64,000 nt of DNA from positions 23,654,811-23,718,810 of the forward strand of contig NC_045128.1 in the NCBI RefSeq assembly GCF_007655135.1. Direction: 5' to 3'. Shown one piece after another: positions 14,174-27,506 of the stretch. The position numbers and the translations under genes are program-made. Below the pieces are notes generated by a model. It was not told where the DNA came from. It was given only the letters and a program-made list of their open reading frames with translations, and made no database searches. The first letter of the stretch is position 1, and the number at the start of each line of letters is the position of its first letter. This stretch comes from Punica granatum. Lineage: Eukaryota; Streptophyta; Magnoliopsida; Myrtales; Lythraceae.

Positions 14174-15560
14174 GATGGTTGGAGACCATCTTATCCTTCA
14201 AGGAAGCGTTGTAACTCAAGCGTGGTCATTATTATTAGTGCTTCACGAATGAATTTATGATAATGAAAATGGAGTCGATAGAATAAGAACCTATCAAGGG
14301 TCAAGTTAACAGGTCTAAGGGACAGGGCCCATTTGCCCTTATATGAGGTGTCCCTTATAGTAAAGAGGAACAGTGAAGCAGGCTTAGCAAAGCCCAATAT
14401 GGCCTAAAGTCACAGGAGCCACGTCATCACGGAAGCAAGCATATTGAAGAAGGCTTTAGCAACGTCCAAAGATTGAGTCCTATATGTCTTTCACGTGTAT
14501 GCCACGTCATTACTTTCATTAGCTTTTGACGATTTTAGTCACTACATGCCGTTTTTTGCCCGAAACTCAAACGTTGTGTCATATGGTGTAATTTTTAAAA
14601 ATTGTGTCAAATTTGACAAAAATGTCAAACGTTATGCCACAGTTTCTTTTTACCCAAAAGAAGAGGGAATTCATTCATTATAGAAAAGAGTACATGATAA
14701 AAATACTCAAAAAACATAAAATTACAAGATAAAAAACAAACAAAGGAGTCATCTTGGGAAACTACATTGGAAAAATAGACGAAAATGCCAAGCAAGTAAC
14801 TATGAAACAAATGCAGCAACCAATCCGAAATCCCATTCGAAACCCTACTGTCCTACATGGACTTTGTTAAAACTAAGGGAGGGTCCTTAAGCCATAATCA
14901 ATGTAGATCTCAATCATCTCATGTCGACATTCTGAAAAAACATCAACATCAGGGCAAAGCAGGAGGGGCCCTGAGACGTACTTGTGCACTATGGACCTAT
15001 CATAGAGTCAGGCCGAAAGATCAAACCAAAATCCAGTCCAAGGAAGACACCAAGAGGCGATCAATCCAGCGCAGCCAGGAAGGGCGCCATGGAGTCGACA
15101 AATCCAGCCACTAGCACACTTGTAGCCGATCAATCCAGTGAAGATGGGGAAGGCACTTGAGACAAGAAAGACAAAAACGGGAAAAGGCCGAGATGTTGTG
15201 ACTACAGCCGCCTCTGCTACCCTCCCCGTGTCGGAGGTCGGATCTAGATCAGATCTGATAGTATCAAGCTAGATCTAATCAAATCTTAGCAAGACTCGAC
15301 CAGATATTGTCGGATCTAGCTCAATCTGAGCCACCACAGCGGTCTCCTCCGCTAGCCTAGTGAAGAGCAAGAAAAGATCCAAACGACAAAGTAGAAGCCG
15401 AGAAGTAGAAGCTCAGCCCCATCCGTGTCTTTGAGCACACGCAATAGCCGGTATATTTTTTTCATTTATTCAAAGCTAATGACATACATATATATATATA
15501 TATATATGCTTATATTTTTAAGATATCATTAATTAATTATTGTAATTGCATTACAATGAA
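12585..15560. other. Intergenic repeats, no gene
   Basis: About 13,570-14,100 is an unusually GC-rich block with imperfect internal repeats (GTCGGCAGTGGCGTC and GTCGGCAGTGACGTC). Its open frame at 13,575-13,955 looks like a by-product of base composition. An AAT microsatellite lies at 14,125-14,171. Around 15,230-15,330 GATCT motifs recur. No conserved protein is seen. The promoter of the minus-strand FAN1 gene must lie just above 12,584, but I see no clear TATA box. Confidence 0.5.
14125..14171. repeat. AAT trinucleotide microsatellite
   Basis: About 15 uninterrupted AAT units. Confidence 0.95.
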
Positions 15561-18500
15561 TGTTGGCTATGTCCGTCAGCACTCCATTTTGGTTCACCGG
15601 CTCTAGGGGGCAAAATCGTCATTTCGTCATAATTGGAAGAAAGTATTTTGATTAATTGTCTAAGTATTCACGACTTTAAACCTAGGGGCATTTTTTATTA
15701 TTATTTAATATTTCTTAGAAAAATACTCTACGTGACGTTTCAAGTTTTACGCGCGTCAAATTCTAATTTCAAAATTCGGAACGAAAATCGAGACGGAAAA
15801 ATGATTCTCCTTATGATAATGATCCATGAATTTTTCTAAACACGATGGTGGTCTCAGACCATTTTTCGAGTATTTAGTTGAAAAGACAAAAATTTCAGGC
15901 CTTGCGTACGACAATCTTAATATCTTTTGAAGTTCGAGGTGATGCTCGAGATTGAAAGTATTTTTTTCACATGATATCAATTCTTGAATTTTTCTGAATG
16001 CAACAATGTTTTTAGATCATTTTTCGGATGTCCGCTTGAAAAGATGAGAAATTCAAAAATAATCGAGCAATTACGATTAACTTGTATCAGAGGTTCATGG
16101 ATACAAATTGAAATTCTCATAGAGTCAATTATTTCTCGAATTTCATGATTTCAAAATTTTCATTTCGAAAACATGGATGGATCCTGAAAAGTCGATTTAT
16201 CGATAAATAAACGCCCCCGTAAGAATAATAAAAAAATAAAGAAAGAAGGAAAAGAAAATGTTAACAGAGGGGTCAACCCTCATTTGTTTTGATTTCGTCC
16301 TGCCTTCCCTCTTTTCCTTCCTTCTTTCCTTTTTCTTCTTTCCCTGCTCATCCCTGACCGAAGCGTAAAGAACCTGCATTTTTTTTTCCTTTTCCCTTCT
16401 CCTGCCCGAGCCTGTAATCAGCTGGTCTCTTCTTCCCCTTTACTCCTTCTGTCTTCCACTTCTTCTTTCCCTTCTCACCCGTGACTTGCAACCAGTGGAA
16501 CCGCTGATCGGTTCTTTCCCTTTCCTTTCTCTTTTCCCTTTCCTCTTCCTCTGCTTCTACTCCCTGCACCCGAGCCTGCAAGCTCTGCCCGTCCTAGCTT
16601 TTCTGCTCTCCTGCCTCATTTCTCTTCGAAATCTCTGAAAAACGATCTTCTTGACGTCGGTTTTCCCTTTGGCTCGGCTTCTCTTTTTTCTCTTCTCTCT
16701 GGCTCGGCTCATTTCGGACGAGCCATCAACTCCATGCAAAACCGAACTCTCTCTTTTTCTCTCCCTTCCTCACGCAAGTTCGGCCCTGGCAGCTCACTCT
16801 CATCTCAAAAAAAAAAAAAAAAGAAGAAGAAGAAAAGAAGCGGACGGAACAAAAAAAAAGAAGGACAAAACAAGGAAAAGAAATAGAGAACGAAAGAAGA
16901 AAGGAAAATGGTACGGAGCACGTTTCCTTTCCGGTTACAAAAGAAATAAAAATGAAATATAAATAAAAAGAATACGGATAATTCCACGTACGAGGATCGA
17001 ATTCAAATTTTTTAAATTAACAGATAATGATATTAGTCATTGCACTATAATATGTTTGCTTTACCCCCGGCTGAATTCAAAAAGTTCTTTCTTCTTTTTC
17101 TTTCAGCTCGGGCTCCTCTCCCAAGTCACCCCGATGTCCCTCCGCTCACCCCAGCCCGACTCCTTTGACTGACCCCACCTCTCTCTCACTGCCCACACTC
17201 CTCCCGAACTCCACAGCCCACACTTCCCCCCGAACTCCCTTTCCCTCAGCTGCCGCTCACTCCCTTTCCCTTTCCCTCAGCAACAGCCCGACCCTCTCAC
17301 CTCAGTCTTACCTGCCCTAAGCTCCCTTGACGCCTTCAGTTCCCTTCTAACACCTCTCAGTTCATCCTCGCCCTCACAGCTCAGACCTCACGACTCTCTC
17401 CCTCGCTCTCCTTCTCCCCTCAGCTACTCAGACTCCCTCTTCACTCAGTTCACGCCCACAGCTTCTCTCTCCCTCTCTCAGCTGGTGACACACTGAAAAA
17501 AAAAACCTAGCCAACTCCCTCAACCGACCCTCCAGACCTCGTTCTCTCTGGCAGTTCCTCTCTTTAGCTCCTTCATCCTCACCTCAACTCTCCCTCTCGA
17601 CCTCTCTCATTCCTCACGTCCATGGCCCCTTCATGAGTCACCACCCTTCTCTGTTTTCAACTTCTTCCCGTCTATTCCCTCAGTCTCGAGCCGCAACTGC
17701 TGTGGTGCCACCTTCCCCGAGCTCTCTTGAGGATTGGCGGCTTTTCTTTTTTTTTTTTTTTTTTGGCAGGGCGTTGTGATGGCTATGTGGAGAAGCTGTT
17801 GCTGAGCCGTTGCTGTGGACCTTCTTCGGGTCCCCAGGTCCTCTTAAAGCTGAGCCGCCCCGCCATACCGCCCCCCAGCTGCTACTCAACCTCCACGTCC
17901 GCCGAGGCATCCTTGGACAGCCCGTGTCAGCCCTAGTCGGAGCAATTTTCGAAGCTTCTTGATCCTTCTAACATAAGCCCGGAAAAGGTATTGTCTTGGA
18001 CCTTTAGAAACATGCTTAGGACCCCTATAATCTTATTTGAGTGATTGAAGGTTGCGTGTTTGCTTCTCAAGGCCGAAAACACATGAAAACGACAAAATAT
18101 GAGCTTGGACGTTAAAAACCGGTTAAATATCCTCTTAAACCACTTCTCATGATCTTAATAGGTCCTAAGAATTGTAGGGTAGTGGCTATGATGTTGGAAT
18201 AATGACTCATATGAATTTGTTAAATCGAACTTGGCTCAAATAACATGCTAAACGTCGAAATGAACATAAAAAAGGGTTTTAAGCATTCTGATCAGATCTG
18301 GCAAATATTAAAAATGCCTAATTCGTGTGTCTCTTGCATCTTATGATATTGTTTCGATGCTTGGCGATGACTTGAATGAAGATCCTTTGGAATCTCACAT
18401 GAATTGGACTAATTTTAAATATTGGCCTTAAAACCGGTAGTTTGAAGTGAAAAATGAACTAACACGAATCGAACCCCATGCTTACTGGGTTTTAAGGAAT

Positions 18501-20749
18501 AAAGTCGATTGAATACACCAAAACCAGTTTAATTAATCACTCGGACTTAAAACCGATGAATTGATTTTATTGTGATAATTTTTGTCCATATTAATGTATT
18601 TGGAGTGTTTGAATGTGTTTTTTTTTTTATTAAAAACTCACATGAACCGGATTAACCATGTCAAGTCGACTAAAAATTGGATTTAATCCCAAGACGGTCG
18701 GAAATTAGAGTTTTATCAAGGCAGTCCATCAATGACAGTTCCGACAGCTCGAGACCTGTAAATTAATGCATTCGACAAATTTTTAATTAACATAAAATTT
18801 CACACATGGGACAATCGGGACATTGAACTTGGTTAAAATAAATCACTCGACTATTTTAAATGAATTGCACGAACCGGTCAATAATCTGTAATCGCGTCGA
18901 CAATTCAAGAACTGTTGGCCACGCAATTTTAAATTCACAATTTCAAAAGTACCGAGATACGTGTCACACGTAGCATGGATATCTAGGGAGTACTCGTTTA
19001 TTTTGACTTGAGTCTAAGCTCGATTTGAGGTGGCTCAAGTCGGGGTATATGAGTCCTCTTTAGACCACTTCAGGGCGAAGCGACCGATTTCTTGGTTCTT
19101 TCGGGGTCCTCACGACACAGATGGATCCAAGGGATCGGTCGACACCGACTACCGACTTTCGATAGTTCGTGTCACGTAATATTCATTTTTCACGCACACA
19201 CATATTTTTCGGTTCAAGGGCATGACCACCGGTTTTTAACCCGCCGACACCCTAGGCGTTAGGATGATTGAAACATATCGAATAGGAAAATGGGCGGGCG
19301 CCTGTCAAGGTGCGATTGTCACTCGTATACTCCCTCTTTTCCATTGGTATGTTTATGTCACCCTAGTGTAGATTTGGGCGCTTAGGGAATTGGATTAGAG
19401 GCACGAGCGGGGACGACCGTGAAAGGTTGATCGGTCCCTCATGGATCATGCGCAGAGATCTTGACACCTTAGTGGTGTTTTGTGCCCCAATTCCCCTAAG
19501 TTTGTGCTTAGAACGGGTCAAAAATACGAAGAATAGATTAATCTCAAACTCGGCTTAATCACATGATCAAATAGTCAAGTAAAGGGTTAGGTTTCGAGTT
19601 TTAGGTGAAAACACTCTTGTCATAATCTGTAAAAGCCACATTGTCACGATACAGAATAATCTAAAAATAACCCACGCATCCGAGACTTGATTACAGACAT
19701 CATGTCTAACGAGTCCGTTAAAATACTGCCGAATGCTACATAGCCTCTCCATCGTCCCGTTTGTCTGTTTAGGGTAGGAGTTTGCTTGCTAAACCAGGTT
19801 CATAACCTAATAAATCACGTAAACACGGCATTTAAAACACAACTTGTCTGTATTCATCTATTTTTATCTGTTTTTATCTATTTTTATCTGCTTTTGTTTG
19901 TTTTTACTCTATTTCCTCGTGGGTCGAGCCCGATCCTTTAGGATACGATTCACACGGGGTCCAACGCCCCTAACCGTCGATCATGTGGTCCAATGCCCCC
20001 ATACACCGAGAGCGCATCTTAATTTAATTTTCAGTCTTTTTCAAACCACACGGTGAACATGAGTGGAATAATGACCGAACGCGAACCGATCAGGATTCAG
20101 TCGTTGTAATTTGTATTTTTATATTTGAGAGAATAGTGTAAGAATTTATTATGTACATTTATTCATGTAAGAATCACGGTTGGAGAGTGAACGGTCCGAG
20201 TGCTGAATCGGTTGAGTCTATTTATCTACCTAGGGACGAGTAAACCCAATGTTTTGCGGTTTCGGTACGCGAGGGACGTCGACCATCACAGTCCGATAAA
20301 CCGTTGCGCGAGGATAACGAACCCGATTCCTCGATGCACGGGCCTACTCCTTTCTTGGGTTCTTAGTCTGAATCGACTGTTTTATTCGAATTTATGGTGT
20401 CAAAATGGGTAAGACGAGCGCAGCTTAATCATGCGGTAAATAAAACGGCAAGCCCATACGCAAACAGAGTACCGAAAGGGCGTGCGAGATATAGACCCGC
20501 ACGTAACAGAACTCCCGAATTCGGAACCTCAGGTTCCGCAGACCATATGCCTTAACAATTAGGTGTACCCTGTACCCTTAGACCCGGGTGACTTAACGGC
20601 CATAGACCTTCGAGTCGTAAATAGTAAGTGGCGACTCCTCATGCGCGTCCGTCATGCGTCCCCATGGGAAAGTGGACACTCCCAAGCGGTGCCATCGGTT
20701 GCACGCATGCGGGTCCCGACGAGATTAAATTCGGGTCCACACAATGTCA
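15561..20749 (+). mobile_element. Long LTR-like dispersed repeat, copy A (plus orientation)
   Basis: About 5.2 kb without coding sequence. It matches copy C (47,091-56,178, minus) along its length, and the 3' part matches copy B (minus). Order: an AT-rich head with internal repeats (15.6-16.2 kb), a CT-rich middle (16.2-17.9 kb), then a moderately GC-rich tail ending in a block with GTGGCGACTCC and a final TTCGGGTCC(A/G)CAC. The CT-rich middle makes many spurious open frames. Copy A begins TGTTGGC and copy C begins TGTTAGC, with CA near the far end, which fits a long LTR, probably Ty3/Gypsy (inference). No polyprotein is attached, so a solo LTR or a large non-autonomous element is likely. No clear target duplication was found. 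Confidence 0.5.
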
Positions 20750-21027
20750 AACAAAATTTAACCTCCATTGCTGTAAATTTTAGTTTCCGTTTAGATCTTC
20801 AACTATTCTTTATAATTTATGAAAATTAAGAAAAAAATTGTGAAATAATTAATTTATACGCTTTTTAATTATATTTCCATTTAGATTAAGCAATAATTAA
20901 TTGGGCATATTTTATTTTCCATTTAATAATATTATATTTCTATTTATATGAAAAATTATTTTAAATGGAAAGTTCTCATTATAATATTTAATATTATTAT
21001 ATTTCCATTTGCTGATAATTATATTTC

Positions 21028-21367
21028 AAGAAAAAGATATTTTTGGTCCTATAAGTTTAGTTTTCGATCAATTTTGATCATTTAAGTTTTAAAAGTGCTG
21101 AATTAGTCCTATACGTTTGCTTCATAAAGCAATTATGGTCCATTTTTGTCACTTATATGACCGAAAATTTATTTCTTTTTCAAAACTTATAAGACCATAT
21201 TTTAATTAAAAGCTAATTTATATGACCAAAAATGTCCTTTTTAAAATTTATAGAATCGAAATTGTCTAAAGGAGGAAACGTATAGGACTGATTCAATAGT
21301 TTTAAATCTTATAGGATCAAAATTGACTAATTGCCAAACTGATATGACCAAAAATATATTTTTCCCT
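21028..21367. mobile_element. Mutator-type MITE with 9-bp target duplication
   Basis: A 340-bp element between repeat copies A and B. Inverted ends AAGAAAAAGATATTTTTGG and CCAAAAATATATTTTTCCCT extend inward through related inverted sequence (CAATTTTGATC / GATCAAAATTG). It is flanked on both sides by TTATATTTC (21019-21027 and 21368-21376), a perfect 9-bp direct repeat typical of Mutator superfamily insertions. No coding capacity. Confidence 0.75.
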
Positions 21368-21506
21368 TTATATTTCCATTTCCATGTCTTGTAGGTTTTA
21401 GATCGTTGTCTAAAGTCCACCTCATTTATTGGAAAGCCGAAGTAGAGGTATATTAGAATATTATTCCATTATTTGTACATGCTTATTTCAGTAATTATAC
21501 CCAAAC

Positions 21507-24140
21507 TGTGCGCACCCGAATTTCGTCTCGTCGGGGTACGCATGCGCGCGCCTATGCAACGCGGCTTGGGAGTGTCCACCTTCCCGGGGACGCGCGACGG
21601 ACGCACGTGAGAAGGAGTGGCCACTTGTTATTTTAAGACCCGAAAGTCGAGGGCCGGCAAGTTACCCAGGTCTAGGGGTACGGGGTACACCTAAAATGCT
21701 AAGTCAATGGTCTGTACAGAACCGAAAATTCCGAATTCGGGGGTTCTATTACGTGTGGGCCTATATCCCACACGCCCTTTCGATACTCTACCTTGTCTAG
21801 GCTTGCCAATTTAATTTAATTACCACTTAATTAAGTTTCGCTCATCTTATGCGTTTTGACACCGTAAATTTGAAGAAACACTCTGACCGTCCACTCTCCG
21901 ACCAGGATTTTATATGAATATATGTATAATATAAAACCTTACATTGTTATCTCAAATAAATAAAAGGCAAGCTATAATGACTAAATCCCGGTCGGTTTGC
22001 ATTCGGCCATGATTTCACTCATGCTCACTGTATAGTTTTGGAAAAGACCGAAAATTAAATTAAATGCGCACTCGGTGTATGGGGATTGGACCCCGTGATC
22101 GACGGTTATAGGCGTTGGACCCAGTGTGAATCGAGTCCTAAAGGATTGGGCTCGATCTGCATAACAATCAAGTGCAAAAGATGTAACAAGCAAGCTCAAA
22201 TAAACAAACAATGGGGTTTTGTTATCGCCGAATTTACGTGAATTAACTGATTATTAACCGAGATAACTTGGCATACAAATCCTACCTTAAAACAAACAAA
22301 AGGGGTGATGGATCGGGAATGTAGCATTCGGCATTATTTTAACGGACCCGACAGACGTGATGTCCATAGTCAAGTCTCGAATGTGTGGGTTGTTTTTAGA
22401 TTATTCTGTATTGTGACAATATGGCTTTTACAGATTAAAAGTATTTTAACCTAAAACCCAAAAACCTAACCCTCTATTTGACTATTGCCCATGTTTGATT
22501 TAAGCCGAGTTTGAGATTAATCTGTTTTTTTTTTCATGTTTTAACCCGTTCTAAACACAAACCTATACTAGAGTGACGGCAGGACAAAAACCGATAGTCA
22601 TCCCCCTTGAATAGGAAAATATGTGTGTGTATGAAAAATCAAGATTACGTAGCACGTATCTCGATACTTTTGAAATTGTGAATTTAAAAAAAGGAGTGAC
22701 TAACAGTTCTTGAACTGTCGACGCGATTACAGATTATTAATCGGTTCGTACAATTCATTTAAAAGAGTCAAGTGATTTAATTTAGCCAAATTTAACGTCC
22801 CGATTATCCCATATGTAGAATTTTAGGTTAATTAGAAATTACCGAATGCTTTAATTTACGGGTTTCGAGTCGTCGAGATAGCCATTAATTGACCACCCGA
22901 TAAACTCTAATTTCCGACATTATCACATTGTATACATATAATTACAAAAATAAAATATTTAAATGGGGCACATACATTGTCGGTGGGTGATCCAAGTAGG
23001 AAAGTGTCGGATATTTTTAGAAAATGTCTAGGGGACTGAATTGAATGATTTCAAAAGAGCAGGGACTGATTTGAAAATTCTAAAAAATTGGGGACTGATT
23101 TGAATATTCTAAAAAAAGGGGACTGTGTAAAAAATTACTGAAACTGCCCTAGGACTTATTGAAATGAATTTGAAAATCTGGACTAATCTGAAAAACAAAA
23201 AATGGCCCCAGAACTAAACTGAAACAACTTATAAAGTTCTTTGGGATTCTTGAAAAATTCTGGGAATTCCAGGATTGATTGGAAAATAGTAAAATGACTG
23301 GGTGAAAATGGGTGAAAATGGTCCCGGGACTAAACTGAAACAATTTGAAAAGTTCTTTGGGATTCTTGGAAAAATTCTGAAAAATACAAGGACTGATTGG
23401 AAAATAGTAAAATGACCAGGACTTTATTGAAAATAATTTTTAAATTCGGGGCAGATCTTAAAAAAAATAAAATGCTTTCTCTGGACTGAAATGTGACAAA
23501 ACAGAAAGTTCGTAAAATCGAATTCAGGACAAATCCAATCACCCACACGACTCAAGAACACTCATTTCACATTATATTCATCAAGCAAGCAATAATATTC
23601 AGGAAATGAGCCCTAATCATGCCACTAAGTCGAGAATTTACCTAATTCGAAAAATTGAGGGGCTTCTCTGTAAAAATAAAAAAAAAATTGCCGGATGGAT
23701 CGGGTCGGATCAGATCGAATCGCTCGCCCGAAAGAGAAACCGCCCGGAAGAGCTGCTTGACCGAACTGGTGCGTTGGGCTGAATGGGCCGAACTTCTAGG
23801 CTGGACCTGCGAGACAAAGAAATGGGCCGAGGCCCGTTAGCCAAAGGACGACCGGGATCGGGGGGAGCGGCGGCGACGAGGCTGCGGGGGCGATTCTCGC
23901 CCCTGGACGCCGCGACGACGGCACGAGAGGGCTCGGGAGATGGCTCTGGGCACCGCTTGGGCTTCGCGGTGTCCGATTTGGACTTCGCCGGGGTCGAAAC
24001 GGCCGAAATTGAGGGGAAAAGTCGCGTTTTCCGGGGGCAACTTAGCCTTTTCCTTAAATTCGCTAAAACTCCTCTGTCCTAATGAAAATCAGAGACAACC
24101 CTCGGATCTTGATCTTTTGCCCTCTAATCACCCTTAACTC
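21507..24140 (-). mobile_element. Long LTR-like dispersed repeat, copy B (minus orientation)
   Basis: Reads as the reverse complement of the tail of copy A. It begins TGTGCGCACCCGAA and includes the mirrored GGAGTGTCCACCTTCC, the AACCGAAAATTCCGAATT block and CGACGCGATTACAGATTATTAATCGG, also seen in copy C. Similarity continues to the CATGCCACTAAG motif near 23,620. Beyond that it has its own tandem repeats (23.0-23.45 kb) and a GC-rich block (23.7-24.04 kb). It lacks the CT-rich and AT-rich head of A, so it is truncated or a diverged subfamily member. Confidence 0.55.
23035..23440. repeat. Short tandem duplications inside repeat copy B
   Basis: GGGACTGATTTGAA units recur at about 23,062-23,105. 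A unit of about 115 bp containing AGTTCTTTGGGATTCTTG and GATTGGAAAATAGTAAAATG is present twice (about 23,212-23,310 and 23,330-23,430) with minor differences. Confidence 0.8.
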
Positions 24141-24153
24141 ATCATATATAAAA

Positions 24154-24498
24154 GGAGTTTTTACCTAAAATGGCTCATGATTTGTTCGTTTTGTCAAATC
24201 TATCTTATGTTTTTTTTGGTCAAATTTATCCCATGGTTTACTTTTTGCATCAAATCTATCCCGGCGTTATCTTTTCCGTCGACATCTAATGGTCGTACTG
24301 ACGTGGCACATGGAGAGATAGTGGGCCATACTTGCCACGTAGACACCACATCAGTACGGCCATTAGATGTCGACGAAAAAGATAATGCCGGAATAGATTT
24401 GATGCAAAAAGTAAACCATGAGATAGATTTGACAAAAAAAAGCATAGGATAGATTTGACAAAACGGGCAAATCATGAGCCATTTTAGATAAATACCCC
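24154..24498. mobile_element. Palindromic Mutator-type MITE with 9-bp target duplication
   Basis: A 345-bp near-complete palindrome: the left half (AAAATGGCTCATGATTTG, CAAATCTATCCCGGC, CATCTAATGGTCGTACTGA) is mirrored in the right half, with a short centre near 24,320. TATATAAAA flanks both sides (24145-24153 and 24499-24507). Because of the palindrome both strands show almost the same 91-codon open frame. That is an artefact, not a gene. Confidence 0.8.
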
Positions 24499-24507
24499 TA
24501 TATAAAA

Positions 24508-26830
24508 GGGAAACTTCAAATTTCTAGAGCCCTACCAGCAAATCGTCTTAGGAATTGGAGAAAACTTGCCTTTTTTGAAGAGAAAAAAACTCTATTTTCC
24601 TTTCTTTTGACTTAAGAATAGTAGCCCCTCCTCTTCCCCTTTCCCCCTTCACCAGAGGCCACCTAAGGCCAATCTCGACCACCTCCAGCCACCTCTCACT
24701 TACATGACCGCCACCATCACACATCCCCTCTAGCAATCCTAAGTGACCGTGCAACCACTGGAGACCTCCATCCACCTACATAGCAATGGACCCGAGAGCT
24801 CTTTGGAGAGCTATCTTGTCATATCTTCCTTGAACATCCTCCTTCTACCTTTCTTCTTTCTTTTTTCACTTTGTTCGTGGCTTAGAAGGGCTCATTACAG
24901 CCAAGAGGAGCAGTGGTTGAGTTGAAGAAGTCATAGCCATACCTTCCAAGAGGAGCCGAGAGCCCCCTCTTCCTCCTTCTTACGAGCTCCTCACGAGCTT
25001 CACTCCCAAGAGTCACTTAGGAGAGGTATAACATCTTAAACTTAGATTTATGATAGGACTCTCAATAATGTGATGATGTTTGGTGTCTTGAATGAACAAT
25101 CCTTGTGTGGCCACCCCCTATCATGTGAAAAGTCGTTATTAAACTCGACTTTAACCTTAAAATCGGACTTGTCTTGAGCTAGAATGAGCCTATACGAACA
25201 TTAATATAAGTATAATCGACTTAATGGACACTAAATCGGCCCAACAACCAACGGTTGAACATGAAAAATGAAATGGAGGTCTCGGCCCCTCTATCCATCA
25301 CTAGGCCGAATGAAATGAATGAGCTAGGAAGTCTGATTTTGAGTGTTCTTAGTAAGTTTATGCTAGATTTGTGTTAAGAAATCATGCTTAGGAGTTGAAG
25401 GAGTGATCTCAGCGTTTACATGGTTGGTTTGAAAATCGTTGCGTTCTTTGTGTTCATATATTCGTTCTTGAGTTGCGTGAGTTTTTTTATATATTTGGGT
25501 AGTGTTGAATTGTAATTAATTGTTTGTACCTTTTTTAATCTAAAAAAGTAGGAGTTAGGATGTGTTTAGTTGTTTGTTAAACTGAAATCGTACGAACCGA
25601 CTGAATCACCTAAATCCGATTTAATGGACTTGAAATAAATAGAATCAGTTTAATATTGAATTGCTTTATTTAAATGAAACAGGCTCAATGATGTTAATGT
25701 GATGCGGGCCCGAACCATTTAGAATTCGAATGAGAGCAATCAAACTTGAAAAAGTGTCCAATGCCCAAACCTAATTTCAAAAATATATATAATTAAGTCG
25801 GTTTGAGTGAGAAGTAAAAATTGTGTTAAGATAGACTTGCACTGATTCTTTCAGACCCTCATTGGATCGATTAGAGTGGGATTGTTTCTATTTGAACTTG
25901 ATGACTTCCAGTCACAAACCAATTAGGCTCATCGTATCTAATATTGGCCCAAAGCCTATTATAGACTCCATGGGGTCGATTCATACCGGTCTCCGACCTT
26001 CCAGGGATCCAAACCGACATCACTTTGTAAATAAATCGAATAGGTTTGGTGAGAACGAGATGAAAATTATATTGGATCGAGAGAAAGACGGAAATCGTGT
26101 AAGAAGGATTGGCTTGGATATGTTAGGATAAAAATTGATAGAAGTTATAAAATATAGTTGGGCTCTAGTTGAATAAATGGACGTGGGCTCACAAAAAGCC
26201 CATCCCATATAAATCATGAAATTGGATCATACATAAAAAATCAAAATGAAAGATGCATATAGGATAAATGGATAATGGATCAAGAATTCTAAAAAAATAC
26301 GTGGGCTTAGGCATAGTTAAGGCCCATCATACGGTGGATTATACTATCACTCGTGTTGTCATGCATATATATGGGTTGGGCCTATGGAAGGCCCATAGAA
26401 TATTTGATCCATGATACATGCATTCACGTTTATCCAAGCTCAAATCATTACATATAGTTACATGTCCAAAGTAAGTCCAAATTGCTCGATTTTAATTAGG
26501 ATCGTGTGAGATGTGGGGAAGACCTAATATAACTCAACTTGACAAGTAAAATTGGCAAATTTAGACAAGTATGGTACCGAAATGACACGTGACTTGGAGA
26601 TCATGTGTAATAGAACCCTCAAACCTTATCTTTGGCTCAAGACCTTCACTTTAAAGATATATGGTAGAGTTGGCTACAAATCCTTGTCTTTGGGCGACAA
26701 TCGACCCGAGATTCCAACAACCATGAATAGATAGTGGCGACTCCTTCATTCGATCAATTCCGGTCGGAGTATGACCTAAGTTCCATTCTATGTGCGGATC
26801 TAATGTTCGCACAATAGGGATGTCATCATA
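24508..26830 (+). mobile_element. Diverged LTR-like repeat, copy D
   Basis: Layout resembles copy A: a CT-rich segment (24.6-25.0 kb), a middle rich in GGCCC/GGGCC phrases, and near the end AGTGGCGACTCC followed by a GTTCGCAC block, as at the end of A. No protein is recognised. The match to A is by motif order, not continuous alignment, so it may be a separate family. Confidence 0.35.
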
Positions 26831-27506
26831 GAGGTTGATTAGGAAATAACTACTAATTTCCCCTTCAGCCGTTTCGCTTGTCTATATATCTAATTAATAC
26901 TAAGCTTTAATGCGCAATGGTTGCGTCCGTCAATTGTTTGTTAGTACAGCTCTGATAATACCTAAGTATAGTTCGGCCCAAACATAAGGAAATGAGCACA
27001 AAATCGCTTTTTAGTCAAATTGACATTACTGTAACTCAACTTATATGTATATTTAGTGCGATTTCATTAAAATAGGTCCTTATATTTTGAAATTTTTTAA
27101 AAATATAAGTAAAACCCCATCTCTATGGAAATCCAAGCTACATAAAAAGTTATATGATACAATGCATGTATGGTACGCACATTATGTATAATATTCTTGA
27201 CAAATTCAAGTAAATTACGTAAAAATAAGTAAATTACTTGAAGTCAAGCAAATTATTTGCATGTACCATACATATAGTTTCAACTCTATGTATTGTAGAC
27301 CAACCCAAGCTACATGCATTGGTCACGTCGGTCTATTCCGCTACCATACATCTTTTCCAATAATCAACAACATCAAAATTTATGGTACTACATTTTAAAT
27401 CATCATTGAATATAAGAAATGATAAAAGCTTAGGTAACTATCAACATTCTTTTTTCTTTTTTGCTTGAAGTTACTATCAACATTCTATCACATATTATAA
27501 CGGATT

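Noticed and set aside
16197..17936. Open frames in the CT-rich part of copy A
   Set aside because: Same low-complexity cause; composition follows the C/T runs and there is no domain.
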